44,279 nt of DNA from Aneurinibacillus danicus (GCF_007991215.1 NZ_BJXX01000124.1:1-44279), one strand, 5' to 3'; numbered from the stretch's first letter, positions 17,842 to 27,045 are shown. Notes: a model not told the origin generated them from the letters alone. Translations and numbers: made by a program.

Positions 17842-18501
17842 ATGCTTAAAACACTGCGGGAAGATGTTGGTGCGGTTATGGAACGGGACCCGGCGGCGCG
17901 CAGTACATTAGAGGTCATACTTACGTACTCCGGATTGCATGCGATCTGGTTTTACCGTGTAAGCCATGGCCTATGGAATAGAAAGTTTTATACTTTAGCA
18001 AGGATGGTATCCCAGTTTGGTCGATGGTTGACAGGAATTGAGATTCATCCGGGAGCGAAGATCGGCAAGGGGCTGTTTATTGACCATGGAATGGGTGTCG
18101 TTATCGGAGAAACGTGTGAAATCGGCGATAATGTAACGCTCTATCAGGGAGTGACTCTGGGCGGCACCGGTAAAGAAAAAGGCAAGCGCCATCCGACTAT
18201 CGGCAATAACGTCCTTATCGCTTCTGGGGCCAAAGTGCTTGGTTCGATGACGATCGGTGATAACTCCAAAATCGGTGCTGGTTCAGTCGTGTTGCAGGAA
18301 GTGCCCCCAAACTCGACTGTCGTCGGTATTCCGGGCCGGATTGTCATACAGGACGGTATACGTGTAGGGCAAGACTTGGATCAGGTGAATCTGCCTGACC
18401 CGATTGGTGAAGTTATGCGTTCGATGCAGCGCGAGATTGACATGCTTAGACAGGAAGTAAAACAATTGAAGGAGAGTCGACAGTCCGATGAGCAATATTA
18501 A
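17842..18501 (+). CDS. cysE: Serine O-acetyltransferase CysE
   Basis: CysE makes O-acetylserine from serine and acetyl-CoA, the first step of cysteine synthesis. The 219-aa product has an N-terminal helical part, then left-handed beta-helix hexapeptide repeats ([22 protein letters not shown] onward) with the catalytic DH pair and the [12 protein letters not shown] loop. The start at 17842 follows AAAGGAGTG. The reading frame is open far upstream through the T-box, but that part is regulatory RNA. The gene overlaps cysS by 14 nt. Confidence 0.96.
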   Translation: MLKTLREDVGAVMERDPAARSTLEVILTYSGLHAIWFYRVSHGLWNRKFYTLARMVSQFGRWLTGIEIHPGAKIGKGLFIDHGMGVVIGETCEIGDNVTLYQGVTLGGTGKEKGKRHPTIGNNVLIASGAKVLGSMTIGDNSKIGAGSVVLQEVPPNSTVVGIPGRIVIQDGIRVGQDLDQVNLPDPIGEVMRSMQREIDMLRQEVKQLKESRQSDEQY

Positions 18502-19900
18502 AATATATAATACGCTAACACGCAAAAAAGAAGAGTTTGTTCCTCTTGAGCCGGGTAAGGTAAAAATGTACGTGTGTGGGCCTACGGTCTATAACTTCAT
18601 TCATATTGGAAATGCCCGTCCGCCGATTGTGTTTGATGTGGTTCGCCGTTATTTCATGTATCGCGGATACGATGTAACCTATGTTCAAAATTTCACTGAT
18701 GTGGACGACAAAATCATAAAAAAAGCCAACGAGAGCGGCATGAGCGTCGAGGAAGTGGCGGAAAAGTTCATTGCCTCTTTTGTAGAGGACGTACGTGCGC
18801 TTGGTGTCAAAGAAGCTGATATTCATCCGAAAGTCACCGAGCATATTCCGGAAATTATCTTCTTTATCGAAGGATTGATCGAGAAGGGGCATGCGTATGT
18901 AGCAGGTGGAGACGTGTATTTCCGTACGGCTTCATTCCCGGAGTACGGGAAGCTGTCGCATCAGAATATTGAAGAACTGCAGGCGGGAGCGCGTATCGAG
19001 GTCAATGACAAGAAAGAGAATCCGCTTGATTTCGTGCTGTGGAAAGGTGCGAAGCCAGGGGAAATCTACTGGGAGAGTCCATGGGGCAAAGGGCGTCCGG
19101 GCTGGCATATTGAGTGTTCGGCGATGTCGCACAAATATTTGGGTGACACGTTTGACATTCATGGCGGCGGGCATGATCTGACCTTCCCGCACCATGAAAA
19201 CGAAATTGCGCAATCGGAATGTTTAACAGGTCATCCGATGGCGAAATATTGGATGCATAATGGATATATTAACATCGAAAATGAAAAAATGTCCAAGTCG
19301 CTCGGTAACTTCATCCTTGTAAAGGACGTGCGGGAAAAATATTCACCGCGTGTTGTCCGTTTCTTTATGCTGAGCGCCCATTACCGTAATCCTATCAACT
19401 TCAGCGATGAACTGCTGCAGCAGGCGGCAAACAGTCTGGGGCGCATAGATACATGTGTTCGCAATCTGAAACATCATCTCATTTCCGCAGCCAATGAAGT
19501 CACAACAGAAGAAGAAAAACAGCGGTTGGATGCATTCCGTAAGCGGTTTATCGAAGAGATGAATAATGACTTTAATACGGCAGATGCGATTACAGTACTG
19601 TTTGATATCGTGCGTGAAGTCAATCAGTTCATGGCGGGGAGCGCAGTGAAGAAAGAATTAGCGGAAGCTTATTTATCCCTGTTTGCCGAATTAGGCGATG
19701 TATTGGGTATTTCTTTTGGTGAAGCTGAAGCGTCCGTAACGGGTCCGTCTGACGAAGAAATCAATGCGTTAATTGAAGAGAGAACGCTAGCACGGAAAGA
19801 GAAAAATTTCGCCCGCGCCGATGAAATCCGCAACCAGCTGCAGGAGATGGGAATTGTGCTGGAAGATACGCCGCAGGGCATACGATGGCATCGAAAATAA
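18488..19900 (+). CDS. cysS: Cysteinyl-tRNA synthetase
   Basis: CysS charges tRNA-Cys. The 470-aa class I enzyme has [16 protein letters not shown] (HIGH motif with the first zinc Cys), the zinc-site segments HIECSAM and [10 protein letters not shown], and [18 protein letters not shown] lies before the ATG, which is inside the cysE coding region. Pairing the cysteine-making and cysteine-charging genes under a Cys T-box gives one response to cysteine shortage. Confidence 0.97.
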   Translation: MSNIKIYNTLTRKKEEFVPLEPGKVKMYVCGPTVYNFIHIGNARPPIVFDVVRRYFMYRGYDVTYVQNFTDVDDKIIKKANESGMSVEEVAEKFIASFVEDVRALGVKEADIHPKVTEHIPEIIFFIEGLIEKGHAYVAGGDVYFRTASFPEYGKLSHQNIEELQAGARIEVNDKKENPLDFVLWKGAKPGEIYWESPWGKGRPGWHIECSAMSHKYLGDTFDIHGGGHDLTFPHHENEIAQSECLTGHPMAKYWMHNGYINIENEKMSKSLGNFILVKDVREKYSPRVVRFFMLSAHYRNPINFSDELLQQAANSLGRIDTCVRNLKHHLISAANEVTTEEEKQRLDAFRKRFIEEMNNDFNTADAITVLFDIVREVNQFMAGSAVKKELAEAYLSLFAELGDVLGISFGEAEASVTGPSDEEINALIEERTLARKEKNFARADEIRNQLQEMGIVLEDTPQGIRWHRK

Positions 19901-19919
19901 GCCGGGAGAAGGAGCGGCT

Positions 19920-20327
19920 ATGAAGCAGGACAAACTAATAAGAGATCCGAAGCAGATGAATGCGCTCACGCTTGCTTATATGGGCGATGCAGTATTGGAG
20001 GTTCGTGTACGCCAGCATTTAATTGCAGCGGGGGAAGTCAAACCGAACCTGCTGCAGCGTGCTGCGGTACGCTATGTGTCGGCTAAGGCACAGGCAGGTA
20101 TTGTAAGCGGAATTTGGGAGCGATTGACGGAAGAAGAACAGGCAGTACTGAGACGGGGCCGGAACGCCAAATCGGCGACCATGCCAAAGAATGCGCGGGT
20201 GGCTGATTATCGCCTTAGCACCGGGTTTGAAGCGTTGCTTGGCTTTTTGTATTTGACCGGACAGGAAGAGCGGTTGGACGAGATTTTATCGTATTCGCTC
20301 GACTGGGTGGAGAAAACGAATGAATAA
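19920..20327 (+). CDS. mrnC: Mini-ribonuclease III MrnC
   Basis: Mini-III cleaves double-stranded RNA and matures the 23S rRNA ends. It has the RNase III catalytic domain only, with no dsRNA-binding domain. The 135-aa product shows the signature ALTLAYMGDAVLEVRVRQHL, with the catalytic Asp at residue 23, and a second acidic site in FEALLGFLYL. The ATG at 19920 follows AAGGAG after 5 nt; an in-frame start at 19821 lies inside cysS and is rejected. It overlaps the region leading into rlmB. Confidence 0.93.
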   Translation: MKQDKLIRDPKQMNALTLAYMGDAVLEVRVRQHLIAAGEVKPNLLQRAAVRYVSAKAQAGIVSGIWERLTEEEQAVLRRGRNAKSATMPKNARVADYRLSTGFEALLGFLYLTGQEERLDEILSYSLDWVEKTNE

Positions 20328-20340
20328 AAAGGAGTTTGCC

Positions 20341-21084
20341 ATGAGTGAATATATTGTTGGGAAGAATCCCGTTCTTGAAGCGCTGCGCTCAGGACGCTCA
20401 ATCAATAAAATATGGATTGCCGAAGGCTCGCAAAAAGGGGTAACCGGCCAGGTTATGGCGCTGGCAAAAGAAGCGGGAGTAACGATTCAAATCGTGCCGC
20501 GCAAGAAGCTGGATCAGGCTGCCGCAGGAGAGAGTCATCAAGGTATTCTCGCCTATATTGCTGCTTACGACTATGTAGAAGTAGATGAAATTCTTGCCCG
20601 GGCAGAGACCTCCGGAGAACCGCCATTTCTTGTCATTTTGGATGAAATAGAGGACCCGCATAATCTTGGCTCTATTCTTCGGACAGCAGATGCCACAGGT
20701 GTACACGGTGTTATCATTCCAAAACGTCGCTCGGCCGGCTTAACATCTACAGTGGCTAAAGCATCGGCCGGGGCCATTGAATATGTCCCGGTCGCTCGTG
20801 TAGCAAATCTGGCGCGTACCATTGAAGATTTGAAAGAGCGCAATATTTGGGTTGTAGGAACGGACGCTTCCGGAGCAGAAGAATTTCGTGAAGCGCGGCT
20901 TGATATGGGCATTGCACTCGTCATTGGGAGTGAAGGCAAAGGCATGAGCCGCCTGATTGAAAAGAAATGTGATTTTACGGTTAAACTTCCGATGACTGGA
21001 CATGTGACATCGTTGAATGCATCCGTCGCTGGAGCCTTGTTGATGTATGAAGTCTACCGCCAGCGTCATCCGTTAGCCAAGTAA
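20341..21084 (+). CDS. rlmB: 23S rRNA (guanosine-2'-O-)-methyltransferase RlmB
   Basis: RlmB-type SpoU enzymes methylate the 2'-O of a guanosine in 23S rRNA. The 247-aa product has an N-terminal L30e-like RNA-binding domain (about 1-75) and a SPOUT domain with LDEIEDPHNLGSILRTAD, IGSEGKGMS and LPMTGHVTSLNASVA, the three knot motifs. I start it at 20341 because AAAAAGGAG lies 5 nt upstream; the ATG at 20320 lacks one. It sits in the conserved cysS-mrnC-rlmB-rae1 order. Confidence 0.94.
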   Translation: MSEYIVGKNPVLEALRSGRSINKIWIAEGSQKGVTGQVMALAKEAGVTIQIVPRKKLDQAAAGESHQGILAYIAAYDYVEVDEILARAETSGEPPFLVILDEIEDPHNLGSILRTADATGVHGVIIPKRRSAGLTSTVAKASAGAIEYVPVARVANLARTIEDLKERNIWVVGTDASGAEEFREARLDMGIALVIGSEGKGMSRLIEKKCDFTVKLPMTGHVTSLNASVAGALLMYEVYRQRHPLAK

Positions 21085-21096
21085 GGGCGGAGCGGC

Positions 21097-21609
21097 ATGG
21101 AAGAGATACTGATAGTGGATGGCTACAATGTCATCGGGGATTGGAAGAGACTGAAGGAAAAAAAGAAAATCAGCCTGGAAGAAGCGCGGGATGATTTGCT
21201 CGGTTGGCTTGCGGATTACCAGGGATTCACCGGGACGCGTGTTATTGTTGTGTTTGACGCACATAATGTCAAAGGCAAAGGAAAAAAAATGCGTGAACAC
21301 CGTCTGGACATTCGCTATACGAAAGAAAAGGAAACGGCCGACGAATGCATCGAAAGGCTCGTATTCGAGTTATCTAATCGCCATCGTCAGATTTATGTAG
21401 CGACCTCGGATTATACAGAGCAGCGGGTAACATTCGGATATGGCGCTTTACGCAAATCAGCCCGCGAACTCTGGTTGGAGATGAAGCGGGTGAACCGTGA
21501 CATTAGTGAGAAAGTACGGGAGACGAAGCAGCAGCCCAGAGGAAGAGGTCTTGAACTGAGCGACGAAATTAAAAAAAAATTCGAAAAGTGGCGTCGTGGG
21601 GACAGGTGA
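21097..21609 (+). CDS. rae1: NYN-domain endoribonuclease Rae1 (YacP)
   Basis: Rae1 is known in Bacillus as a ribosome-associated endonuclease that cuts mRNA in the ribosomal A site. The 170-aa product has the NYN/PIN-like fold: IVDGYNVIGDW near the N terminus, VVFDAHN, KETADECIERL and VATSDYTEQ, which supply the metal-binding acids. It lies 12 nt after rlmB, with GGGCGGAG as a weak ribosome binding site. The family name is secure; the exact activity here is carried over from relatives. Confidence 0.92.
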   Translation: MEEILIVDGYNVIGDWKRLKEKKKISLEEARDDLLGWLADYQGFTGTRVIVVFDAHNVKGKGKKMREHRLDIRYTKEKETADECIERLVFELSNRHRQIYVATSDYTEQRVTFGYGALRKSARELWLEMKRVNRDISEKVRETKQQPRGRGLELSDEIKKKFEKWRRGDR

Positions 21610-21614
21610 TTTTA

Positions 21615-21644
21615 TTGACGGTAAAAGGTTACATAATATATAAT
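21615..21644 (+). promoter_or_regulatory. Promoter of sigH
   Basis: TTGACG at 21615-21620 and TATAAT at 21639-21644 are 18 bp apart in an A/T-rich stretch just after rae1. A SigA promoter here would let sigH respond separately from the genes upstream. Confidence 0.7.
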
Positions 21645-21685
21645 GGCTTTATCTAATGCATAACGGCAGGTCGGAGGGATGATGT

Positions 21686-22324
21686 TTGGCTGCAGACCAT
21701 ACCCGCTATGAAGCTCTATATGATGAGGACATTGTGGATCTTGTACGGTTAGGAGACAGCGACGCGCTGGAATACCTAATTAATAAGTATAAGAATTTTG
21801 TGCGCTCGAAAGCCCGTTCGTATTTTTTAATCGGTGCCGATCGTGAAGATATTGTGCAGGAAGGTATGATTGGGCTGTACAAATCGATTCGGGACTTTAA
21901 AGGAGATAAGCTTGCCTCCTTTAAAGCGTTTGCTGAATTGTGTATTACGCGCCAGATTATTACTGCGATCAAAACAGCCACCCGACAGAAACATATTCCT
22001 CTTAATTCCTATGTCTCATTGGACAAGCCCATTTATGATGAAGATTCGGATCGTACTTTGCTGGATATTATCTGCGGGACACGGGTGACGGACCCGGAAG
22101 AGTTGATTATCAACCAGGAAGAGTATGATGACATTGAAGACAAAATCAGCGAAATTCTGAGTGATTTAGAACAACAGGTGTTGCTTCTGTATTTGGACGG
22201 ACGTTCGTACCAAGAAATTGCGGTTGACTTGCGTCGTCATGTAAAATCGATTGATAATGCTCTCCAACGAGTAAAACGTAAGCTTGAAAAATATTTGGAA
22301 GTTCGTGAAGTTTCTCAAGTGTAA
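21686..22324 (+). CDS. sigH: RNA polymerase sigma factor SigH
   Basis: SigH directs early sporulation and transition-state genes. The 212-aa product begins at a TTG with GGAGGG 7 nt upstream. Region 2 is clear (DREDIVQEGMIGLYKSIRDFKGDKLASFKAFAELCITRQIITA), and region 4 has an LDGRSYQEIAVDLRRHVKSIDNALQRVKRKL helix-turn-helix. Length and order (after rae1, before rpmG) match the Bacillales gene. Its presence suggests a spore-former, although that is not proof. Confidence 0.96.
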   Translation: MAADHTRYEALYDEDIVDLVRLGDSDALEYLINKYKNFVRSKARSYFLIGADREDIVQEGMIGLYKSIRDFKGDKLASFKAFAELCITRQIITAIKTATRQKHIPLNSYVSLDKPIYDEDSDRTLLDIICGTRVTDPEELIINQEEYDDIEDKISEILSDLEQQVLLLYLDGRSYQEIAVDLRRHVKSIDNALQRVKRKLEKYLEVREVSQV

Positions 22325-22340
22325 TAGAAGACAGATGAAG

Positions 22341-22372
22341 ACAGGGCAAAAGCCCTGTTTTTATTTTTTTCA
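22341..22372 (+). terminator. Terminator after sigH
   Basis: ACAGGGC (22341-22347) and GCCCTGT (22352-22358) flank a 4-nt AAAA loop and run into TTTTATTTTTTT. Confidence 0.92.
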
Positions 22373-22382
22373 AAAACGATCT

Positions 22383-22410
22383 TAAATTATCAAAAAAAGT
22401 TTGACGAAAT
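22383..22410 (+). promoter_or_regulatory. Candidate SigD promoter of the chemoreceptor gene
   Basis: TAAA at 22383-22386 and GACGAAAT at 22403-22410 lie 16 bp apart. The SigD consensus is TAAA, about 15 bp, then GCCGATAT, so six of eight -10 bases match. A TATAAT at 22436-22441 is an alternative SigA -10 with no good -35. SigD control would fit a motility gene. Confidence 0.45.
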
Positions 22411-22479
22411 ATAATATATAAGTCATTTATCATGGTATAATAGTTTGAATTCATTGATTTCTTAGAGAGGGGGAGAAGG

Positions 22480-24456
22480 ATGAGAGCAAGAAGTCTTAAA
22501 ATTAAATTGTTAGCAGTTATTATTCCGATTATTATGATAGCGCTTTCTTTTGTGGCCTGGCTGAATCATAATAAGGCCAAAGAATTTCTGGAAAGCAGCT
22601 TTCAGGAACGGGCGTTTATTCAGCTTGAATTGCTAAATAACAAAGTAACCGACTGGTTGGTGCAGCAGAAGGACCGCGTCACGAATATAGCTTCGAGCAT
22701 GGATATCCGAAGCATGAATAAAGATATGCAGCTTTCCTATTTAAAATCCAAACTAAAAGAATATCAGGGATATGAGATGTTTTTTATTGCCGATTTACAG
22801 GGGAAGGCATTTACGACGGCAGGTCAAAAGGTGGATGTAGGTAACCGTCCATACTTTAAGCGGGTGACCAGTGGAGATTTCTATGCCATTTCCGACCCCC
22901 TTATCTCGCGGGCTTCCGGTAAATTGGTGGTGGTTATCGCAAGTCCGATTTATAATCAACAAAATCAACTCAGCGGTATGTTAGGCGCGACCGTTCCGCT
23001 TACCACGATGAACGAGATTGTCGTCAGTCAAAAGATCGGAGAGACCGGGTATGCGTATATGGTGCAGCGGGACGGCCTGGTTATCAGCTATCCGCAGCAA
23101 GAGGAAATTCTAAAACTTAATGTTCTCAAGTTGAACATTCCATCACTCAAGGAAGGTATTGAGCAGGCGTTTGTTGGTAAGACTGGATACAAAAGATATA
23201 CCTATAAAGGCGTGGATAAATATGCGTTCTTTTCACAGGTATCGACCACAGGCTGGGTAGTTGCCATTACGGCTCCGGTCAAGGAAGCATCCAGTCAACT
23301 AGATTATCTGGCGAAATTATCATTCGTGACCGCCAGCGTCGTCCTTGTGTTTGCGGTTATTATTCTTATTGTATTTTCCTCGCGTTTCGTGCGTCCGATT
23401 CGCCATCTGAGCGAGTTGACGGCCATGATTGCAGCGGGCGACTTAACGGTGAAAACGCCAAACCGCAGCAATGATGAAGTAGGAGTGCTTAGCCGTAACT
23501 TTAACCAGATGGTTGAAAGTGTTCATATGCTATTGCTTGAAATCAAGGAAGCTTCCCAAAAAATGCGAAAATCTTCAGAAGTTCTTACATTGGCCAGCCA
23601 GGAGACAACACACTCTGCGGAGCAGGTAGCGGTGACGATTAACGATCTGGCGGAAGGCGCCGGAGATATTGCCCACTCTATTCAATCGGCAAACATGGAG
23701 GTTGCGCTCGTCAATGAAAGTCTGCAGCAAATCTCCGTTTATGCCGATGAAATGAACCGAACGTTTATCGCGACCAACGAATTGACGGAAGAAGGCGAGA
23801 AGTCAGTGCAGGCGGCCATGGATAAAATGGAAGAGATTCAACGAATGGTAGACAGTGCGTCCGAAGTCGTACAGAAGCTTGGTGAACGTTCTGAAGAAAT
23901 CGGGCAGATTGTTAGTCTGATAACCGGGATTGCTTCACAGACGAACCTGCTCGCGCTGAACGCCAGCATCGAAGCGGCACGTGCCGGTGAAGCGGGCCGA
24001 GGCTTTGCGATCGTGGCGGATGAAGTCCGCAAGCTTGCGGAAGCGACGGATAAAGCGGCAGGCAATATTTCACGGATTGTGCAGGAGAACAAGCGGGAGA
24101 CGCACGAAGCAATTGATTCGATTCTGCGCGGACACGACGTGATTATCGAAGGACGGGAAATGGTGCACCACACCGGTGATTCGTTTGGTAAAATTCATGA
24201 GCATATTAAGCTTGTGGGTGAGAGGAGCGCGTATATTACTTCATCTATTAAAGTGGCGGAAGAGAATGCCCGCAAAGTGTTGGAACAGATGGAGCGCGTC
24301 TCAGCGATTACGGAAGAAGCGTCCGCAGGCTCTGAGGAAGTGGCGGCGGTCAGCGAGCAGCAGGCAGCGGCCGCACAGCAGTTGTCAAATGATGCGGCTA
24401 ATATGGCTCGTCTATCTGATCAGATGGAAAGCTTGGTGGCGCGATTTAAGATGTAG
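22480..24456 (+). CDS. Methyl-accepting chemotaxis protein with dCache sensor
   Basis: This is a membrane chemoreceptor that signals to CheA/CheW. The 658-aa protein has a first membrane span (about 6-26), an extracellular dCache-type sensor (about 30-275, with the [14 protein letters not shown] and SYPQQEE-type repeats), a second span (about 280-300), a HAMP domain (to about 355), and a cytoplasmic coiled coil. The CheA-contact tip is typical: [21 protein letters not shown]. No CheR-tethering pentapeptide ends the protein. GAGAGGGGGAGA precedes the ATG. The ligand cannot be read, but dCache domains often bind amino acids. It interrupts the usual sigH-rpmG order. Confidence 0.93.
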   Translation: MRARSLKIKLLAVIIPIIMIALSFVAWLNHNKAKEFLESSFQERAFIQLELLNNKVTDWLVQQKDRVTNIASSMDIRSMNKDMQLSYLKSKLKEYQGYEMFFIADLQGKAFTTAGQKVDVGNRPYFKRVTSGDFYAISDPLISRASGKLVVVIASPIYNQQNQLSGMLGATVPLTTMNEIVVSQKIGETGYAYMVQRDGLVISYPQQEEILKLNVLKLNIPSLKEGIEQAFVGKTGYKRYTYKGVDKYAFFSQVSTTGWVVAITAPVKEASSQLDYLAKLSFVTASVVLVFAVIILIVFSSRFVRPIRHLSELTAMIAAGDLTVKTPNRSNDEVGVLSRNFNQMVESVHMLLLEIKEASQKMRKSSEVLTLASQETTHSAEQVAVTINDLAEGAGDIAHSIQSANMEVALVNESLQQISVYADEMNRTFIATNELTEEGEKSVQAAMDKMEEIQRMVDSASEVVQKLGERSEEIGQIVSLITGIASQTNLLALNASIEAARAGEAGRGFAIVADEVRKLAEATDKAAGNISRIVQENKRETHEAIDSILRGHDVIIEGREMVHHTGDSFGKIHEHIKLVGERSAYITSSIKVAEENARKVLEQMERVSAITEEASAGSEEVAAVSEQQAAAAQQLSNDAANMARLSDQMESLVARFKM

Positions 24457-24463
24457 AAGTAGA

Positions 24464-24507
24464 TGTCAAAATTTTTGTTTGACACCTATTTTCCACTGTG
24501 ATAAAGT
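24464..24507 (+). promoter_or_regulatory. Promoter of rpmG-secE-nusG, with -35 inside a palindrome
   Basis: TTGACA at 24479-24484 and TAAAGT at 24502-24507 are 17 bp apart. The -35 forms one arm of an inverted repeat, TGTCAAA (24464-24470) and TTTGACA (24478-24484), with a 7-nt T-rich loop. As RNA the repeat may also stop chemoreceptor transcripts. Confidence 0.6.
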
Positions 24508-24518
24508 ATTTGAGGTAG

Positions 24519-24534
24519 CCGTGTGCAAACACGG
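24519..24534 (+). other. Short hairpin with GCAA tetraloop in the rpmG leader
   Basis: CCGTGT and ACACGG enclose a GNRA-type loop GCAA, followed by TTTTAC. It lies just after the predicted transcription start, so it would be a 5' stabilising hairpin or a weak terminator for read-through from upstream. Confidence 0.5.
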
Positions 24535-24600
24535 TTTTACTTGATGCAAAATTAACTATGAAAAGCCGATAACGGCTAATAATGTGGGAGGTGTAACATC

Positions 24601-24750
24601 ATGCGGGTAACTGTAACGTTAGCGTGCACCGAGTGCAAACAACGCAACTATACCACAACGAAAAACAAACGTAAGCAAACGGAACGCATCGAGATGAAGA
24701 AATACTGCAAATTCTGCAATGATCATACTCTTCATCGTGAAACTCGCTAA
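24601..24750 (+). CDS. rpmG: 50S ribosomal protein L33 (zinc-binding form)
   Basis: L33 is a small protein of the large ribosomal subunit. The 49-aa product carries four cysteines in two CxxC pairs (C9/C12, C36/C39), so it is the zinc-binding (C+) type. Genomes of this group often keep a second, zinc-free copy elsewhere. GGGAGGTG lies before the ATG at 24601. It heads the rpmG-secE-nusG order typical of the phylum. Confidence 0.95.
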   Translation: MRVTVTLACTECKQRNYTTTKNKRKQTERIEMKKYCKFCNDHTLHRETR

Positions 24751-24786
24751 TGTATTGTAAGAGTTCGATTTTATTGGGGGTGCGTT

Positions 24787-24996
24787 ATGAGTTTTGTTGA
24801 TAAACTCAAACGCGGACCGGCCTTTTTGAAGGAAGCCTGGACCGAACTGAAGAAAGTGACATGGCCGACCCGTAAAGAACTGGTTTCTTACACGACGGTC
24901 GTGCTGGTAACGGTGACGCTCATCGCAATCTTCTTCTTAGTAATCGACTTAGGTATTTCTCAACTTCTCGAATTTATATTGAAGACCGGGAAATAA
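24787..24996 (+). CDS. secE: Preprotein translocase subunit SecE
   Basis: SecE clamps and stabilises the SecY channel in the membrane. The 69-aa product is the short Gram-positive form: an amphipathic helix with the family sequence AWTELKKVTWPTRKEL and one membrane span (about 36-60). TTGGGGGTG lies 5-6 nt before the ATG. It is between rpmG and nusG, as in other Bacillales. Confidence 0.96.
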   Translation: MSFVDKLKRGPAFLKEAWTELKKVTWPTRKELVSYTTVVLVTVTLIAIFFLVIDLGISQLLEFILKTGK

Positions 24997-25000
24997 TGAT

Positions 25001-25027
25001 GGGGGGGTAAGGACACCTGTTTGTCCT
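25001..25027 (+). promoter_or_regulatory. Ribosome binding site plus hairpin upstream of nusG
   Basis: The purine-rich GGGGGGG (25001-25007) lies 26 nt before the nusG ATG, too far for normal initiation. Between them AGGACA (25010-25015) pairs with TGTCCT (25022-25027). Folding that 18-nt hairpin leaves 8 nt between the G-tract and the ATG. AAGGA inside the hairpin is another, sequestered, possible site. Confidence 0.45.
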
Positions 25028-25033
25028 CGAATC

Positions 25034-25567
25034 ATGGAAAAACACTGGTATGTAGTTCACACTTATTCAGGATACGAGAATAAGGTGAAAACAAATCTGG
25101 AAAAGCGCGTCGAGTCAATGGGAATGGAAGATAAAATCTTCCGCGTGCTGATTCCTACCGAAGAGGAAACCGAAGAACGCGACGGTAAGAAAAAAGTCGT
25201 AACGAAAAAGGTTTTTCCGGGGTACGTGCTCGTCGAGATGGTAATGACCGACGATTCCTGGTATGTGGTACGTAATACGCCGGGTGTGACCGGGTTCGTT
25301 GGCTCTGCAGGTGCGGGTTCGAAACCGACTCCTTTACTTCCTGAAGAAGTGACTTCGATTATGAAGCAGATGGGCATGGAAGAATCTGTGCACCGTGTCG
25401 ACTTTGAGCTGAAAGAAATGGTGAAGGTTAAAGAAGGTCCGTTCGCCAACATGGTTGGTTTGGTTGAAGAGATTCAACTGGACAAGCGCAAAGTCAAAGT
25501 ATTGGTTGATATGTTTGGACGCGAAACGCCGGTTGAGTTGGACTTTGCTCAAGTGGCTAAGTTATAG
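25034..25567 (+). CDS. nusG: Transcription termination/antitermination factor NusG
   Basis: NusG binds RNA polymerase and affects pausing, termination and coupling to ribosomes. The 177-aa product has the NGN domain (EKHWYVVHTYSGYENKVK to about 110, including the VFPGYVLVEMVMTDDSWYVVRNTPGVTGFVG core) and a C-terminal KOW domain (KEGPFANMVG ... MFGRETPVELDF). The start is fixed by the conserved MEKxWYVVHT opening although the ribosome binding site is oddly far upstream. Confidence 0.97.
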   Translation: MEKHWYVVHTYSGYENKVKTNLEKRVESMGMEDKIFRVLIPTEEETEERDGKKKVVTKKVFPGYVLVEMVMTDDSWYVVRNTPGVTGFVGSAGAGSKPTPLLPEEVTSIMKQMGMEESVHRVDFELKEMVKVKEGPFANMVGLVEEIQLDKRKVKVLVDMFGRETPVELDFAQVAKL

Positions 25568-25594
25568 AGCTATTGTTTCTAGGAGGTGTACCAC

Positions 25595-26020
25595 ATGGCT
25601 AAAAAAGTTATGAAAGTCGTTAAACTTCAAATCCCCGCAGGTAAAGCGAACCCGGCACCGCCGGTTGGTCCGGCTCTCGGTCAAGCTGGTGTGAATATTA
25701 TGGGATTCTGTAAAGAATTCAATGCTCGTACACAAGAACAAGCAGGTCTGATTATTCCGGTTGAGATTACCGTGTTCGAAGATCGTTCGTTCACATTCAT
25801 CACAAAAACTCCGCCGGCTGCAGTTCTGCTGAAAAAAGCTGCAGGAATCGAATCCGGTTCCGCTGTACCGAATAAAACAAAAGTTGCGACTGTGAAACGC
25901 GACAAAGTTCGTGAAATCGCTGAAACCAAAATGCCTGACCTGAACGCGGCAGATGTAGAAGCTGCTATGCGCATGGTTGAAGGTACTGCCCGCAGCATGG
26001 GCATCACAATCGTTGACTAA
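25595..26020 (+). CDS. rplK: 50S ribosomal protein L11
   Basis: L11 forms the GTPase-associated stalk base with 23S rRNA and senses stalled ribosomes for RelA. The 141-aa product begins [35 protein letters not shown], with the proline-rich N-terminal domain that binds thiostrepton-class drugs. AGGAGGTG lies 6 nt before the ATG at 25595; an ATG at 25586 falls within that site and is rejected. Confidence 0.97.
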   Translation: MAKKVMKVVKLQIPAGKANPAPPVGPALGQAGVNIMGFCKEFNARTQEQAGLIIPVEITVFEDRSFTFITKTPPAAVLLKKAAGIESGSAVPNKTKVATVKRDKVREIAETKMPDLNAADVEAAMRMVEGTARSMGITIVD

Positions 26021-26053
26021 TTAATTGGCTGGCTAACCAAACATGTTTCTGCC

Positions 26054-26100
26054 GCAGGGTTGTGTAAGTACGGAGTGTATCCGTCGACGCGCAGCCCTGT
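26054..26100 (+). other. Two-tier stem-loop between rplK and rplA
   Basis: GCAGGGTTGTG pairs with CGCAGCCCTGT as an outer stem with wobble pairs (26054-26064/26090-26100). ACGGA/TCCGT (26070-26074/26080-26084) forms an inner stem across a symmetric internal loop. There is no U tract. Position between rplK and rplA suggests a ribosomal-protein feedback site or a processing site; I do not recognise a known L1 motif. Confidence 0.45.
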
Positions 26101-26148
26101 TTCGTGGGAGGCACAACCGTTAAAACCACAATTAAGGAGGAAATTAAA

Positions 26149-26838
26149 GTGGCGAAAAAGGGTAAGAATTACTTAGAAGCTGCAAAACTGATTGACCGCA
26201 ACGTTGCTTATGAAATCGACGAAGCTCTTGAACTCGTTAAAAAAGCTTCGAAAGCTAAATTTGATGAAACTGTAGAAGTAGCATTCCGCCTGGGCGTTGA
26301 CCCTCGTAAGAACGATCAACAAATCCGCGGCGCTGTTGTACTTCCGCATGGTACTGGTAAAACTTCTCGCGTGCTTGTATTTGCAAAAGGCGAAAAAGCG
26401 AAAGAAGCAGAAGCTGCAGGAGCAGATTATGTAGGCGACGAAGACTACGTAGCGAAGATTCAACAAGGTTGGTTTGAATTCGACGTAGTTGTTGCAACGC
26501 CGGACATGATGGGTACTGTAGGTAAACTGGGTCGTGTACTCGGACCGAAAGGCTTAATGCCGAACCCGAAAACTGGTACTGTAACATTTGAAGTTGAAAA
26601 AGCGGTTAAAGAAATTAAAGCAGGTAAAATCGAATACCGTACAGATAAAGCGGGTAATGTCCACGCTCCGATCGGTAAAGTATCTTTCGAAAGCGAGAAG
26701 CTTGCAGAAAACCTGCGCACGCTGATCGATACCCTGCAAAAAGCAAAACCGGCTGCCGCAAAAGGTACTTACATGAAGAATATCACTGTAAGCTCCACAA
26801 TGGGTCCCGGCGTAAAAGTTGCTGTTCCTACAAAATAA
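26149..26838 (+). CDS. rplA: 50S ribosomal protein L1
   Basis: L1 forms the mobile stalk near the E site and represses its own operon in many bacteria. The 229-aa product starts at a GTG with AAGGAGGAAA 7-8 nt upstream ([16 protein letters not shown]). The family signature is present around [21 protein letters not shown]. An earlier in-frame start at 26104 has no ribosome binding site. It is followed by the promoter of rplJ. Confidence 0.97.
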   Translation: MAKKGKNYLEAAKLIDRNVAYEIDEALELVKKASKAKFDETVEVAFRLGVDPRKNDQQIRGAVVLPHGTGKTSRVLVFAKGEKAKEAEAAGADYVGDEDYVAKIQQGWFEFDVVVATPDMMGTVGKLGRVLGPKGLMPNPKTGTVTFEVEKAVKEIKAGKIEYRTDKAGNVHAPIGKVSFESEKLAENLRTLIDTLQKAKPAAAKGTYMKNITVSSTMGPGVKVAVPTK

Positions 26839-26842
26839 TGGC

Positions 26843-26871
26843 TTGACATAAATTCTTAGGATTGATAAGAT
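26843..26871 (+). promoter_or_regulatory. Promoter of rplJ-rplL
   Basis: TTGACA (26843-26848) and TAAGAT (26866-26871) are 17 bp apart, just after rplA. The start point would lie about 15-20 nt upstream of the L10 leader structure. Confidence 0.85.
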
Positions 26872-26889
26872 AGCATTTGTTGATAAATG

Positions 26890-27011
26890 AATATGCCGTT
26901 ACCGTAGACAGAAGGTGCCTGACACGGTCAGGCTTAATTTCCTTCCGAGGTGCTGATGAAGATATAGATTGATGTATCCGAAGCCTTCGCATGTCTGCGT
27001 GGGCTTTTTTC
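26890..27011 (+). promoter_or_regulatory. L10 (rplJ) leader with attenuator
   Basis: The sequence CCGTAGACAGAAGGTGCC, later answered by CTTCCGAGGTGCTGATGAAG, is the L10-leader pattern that the L10(L12)4 complex binds to limit its own synthesis. A terminator follows: AAGCC/GGCTT and CGC/GCG (26981-27006) with seven T. Excess L10 would favour termination. Recognition is by sequence pattern, not by covariance search. Confidence 0.85.
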
Positions 27012-27045
27012 ATTATAAAAGTCTCATGCTACAGGAGGTGCAAAC

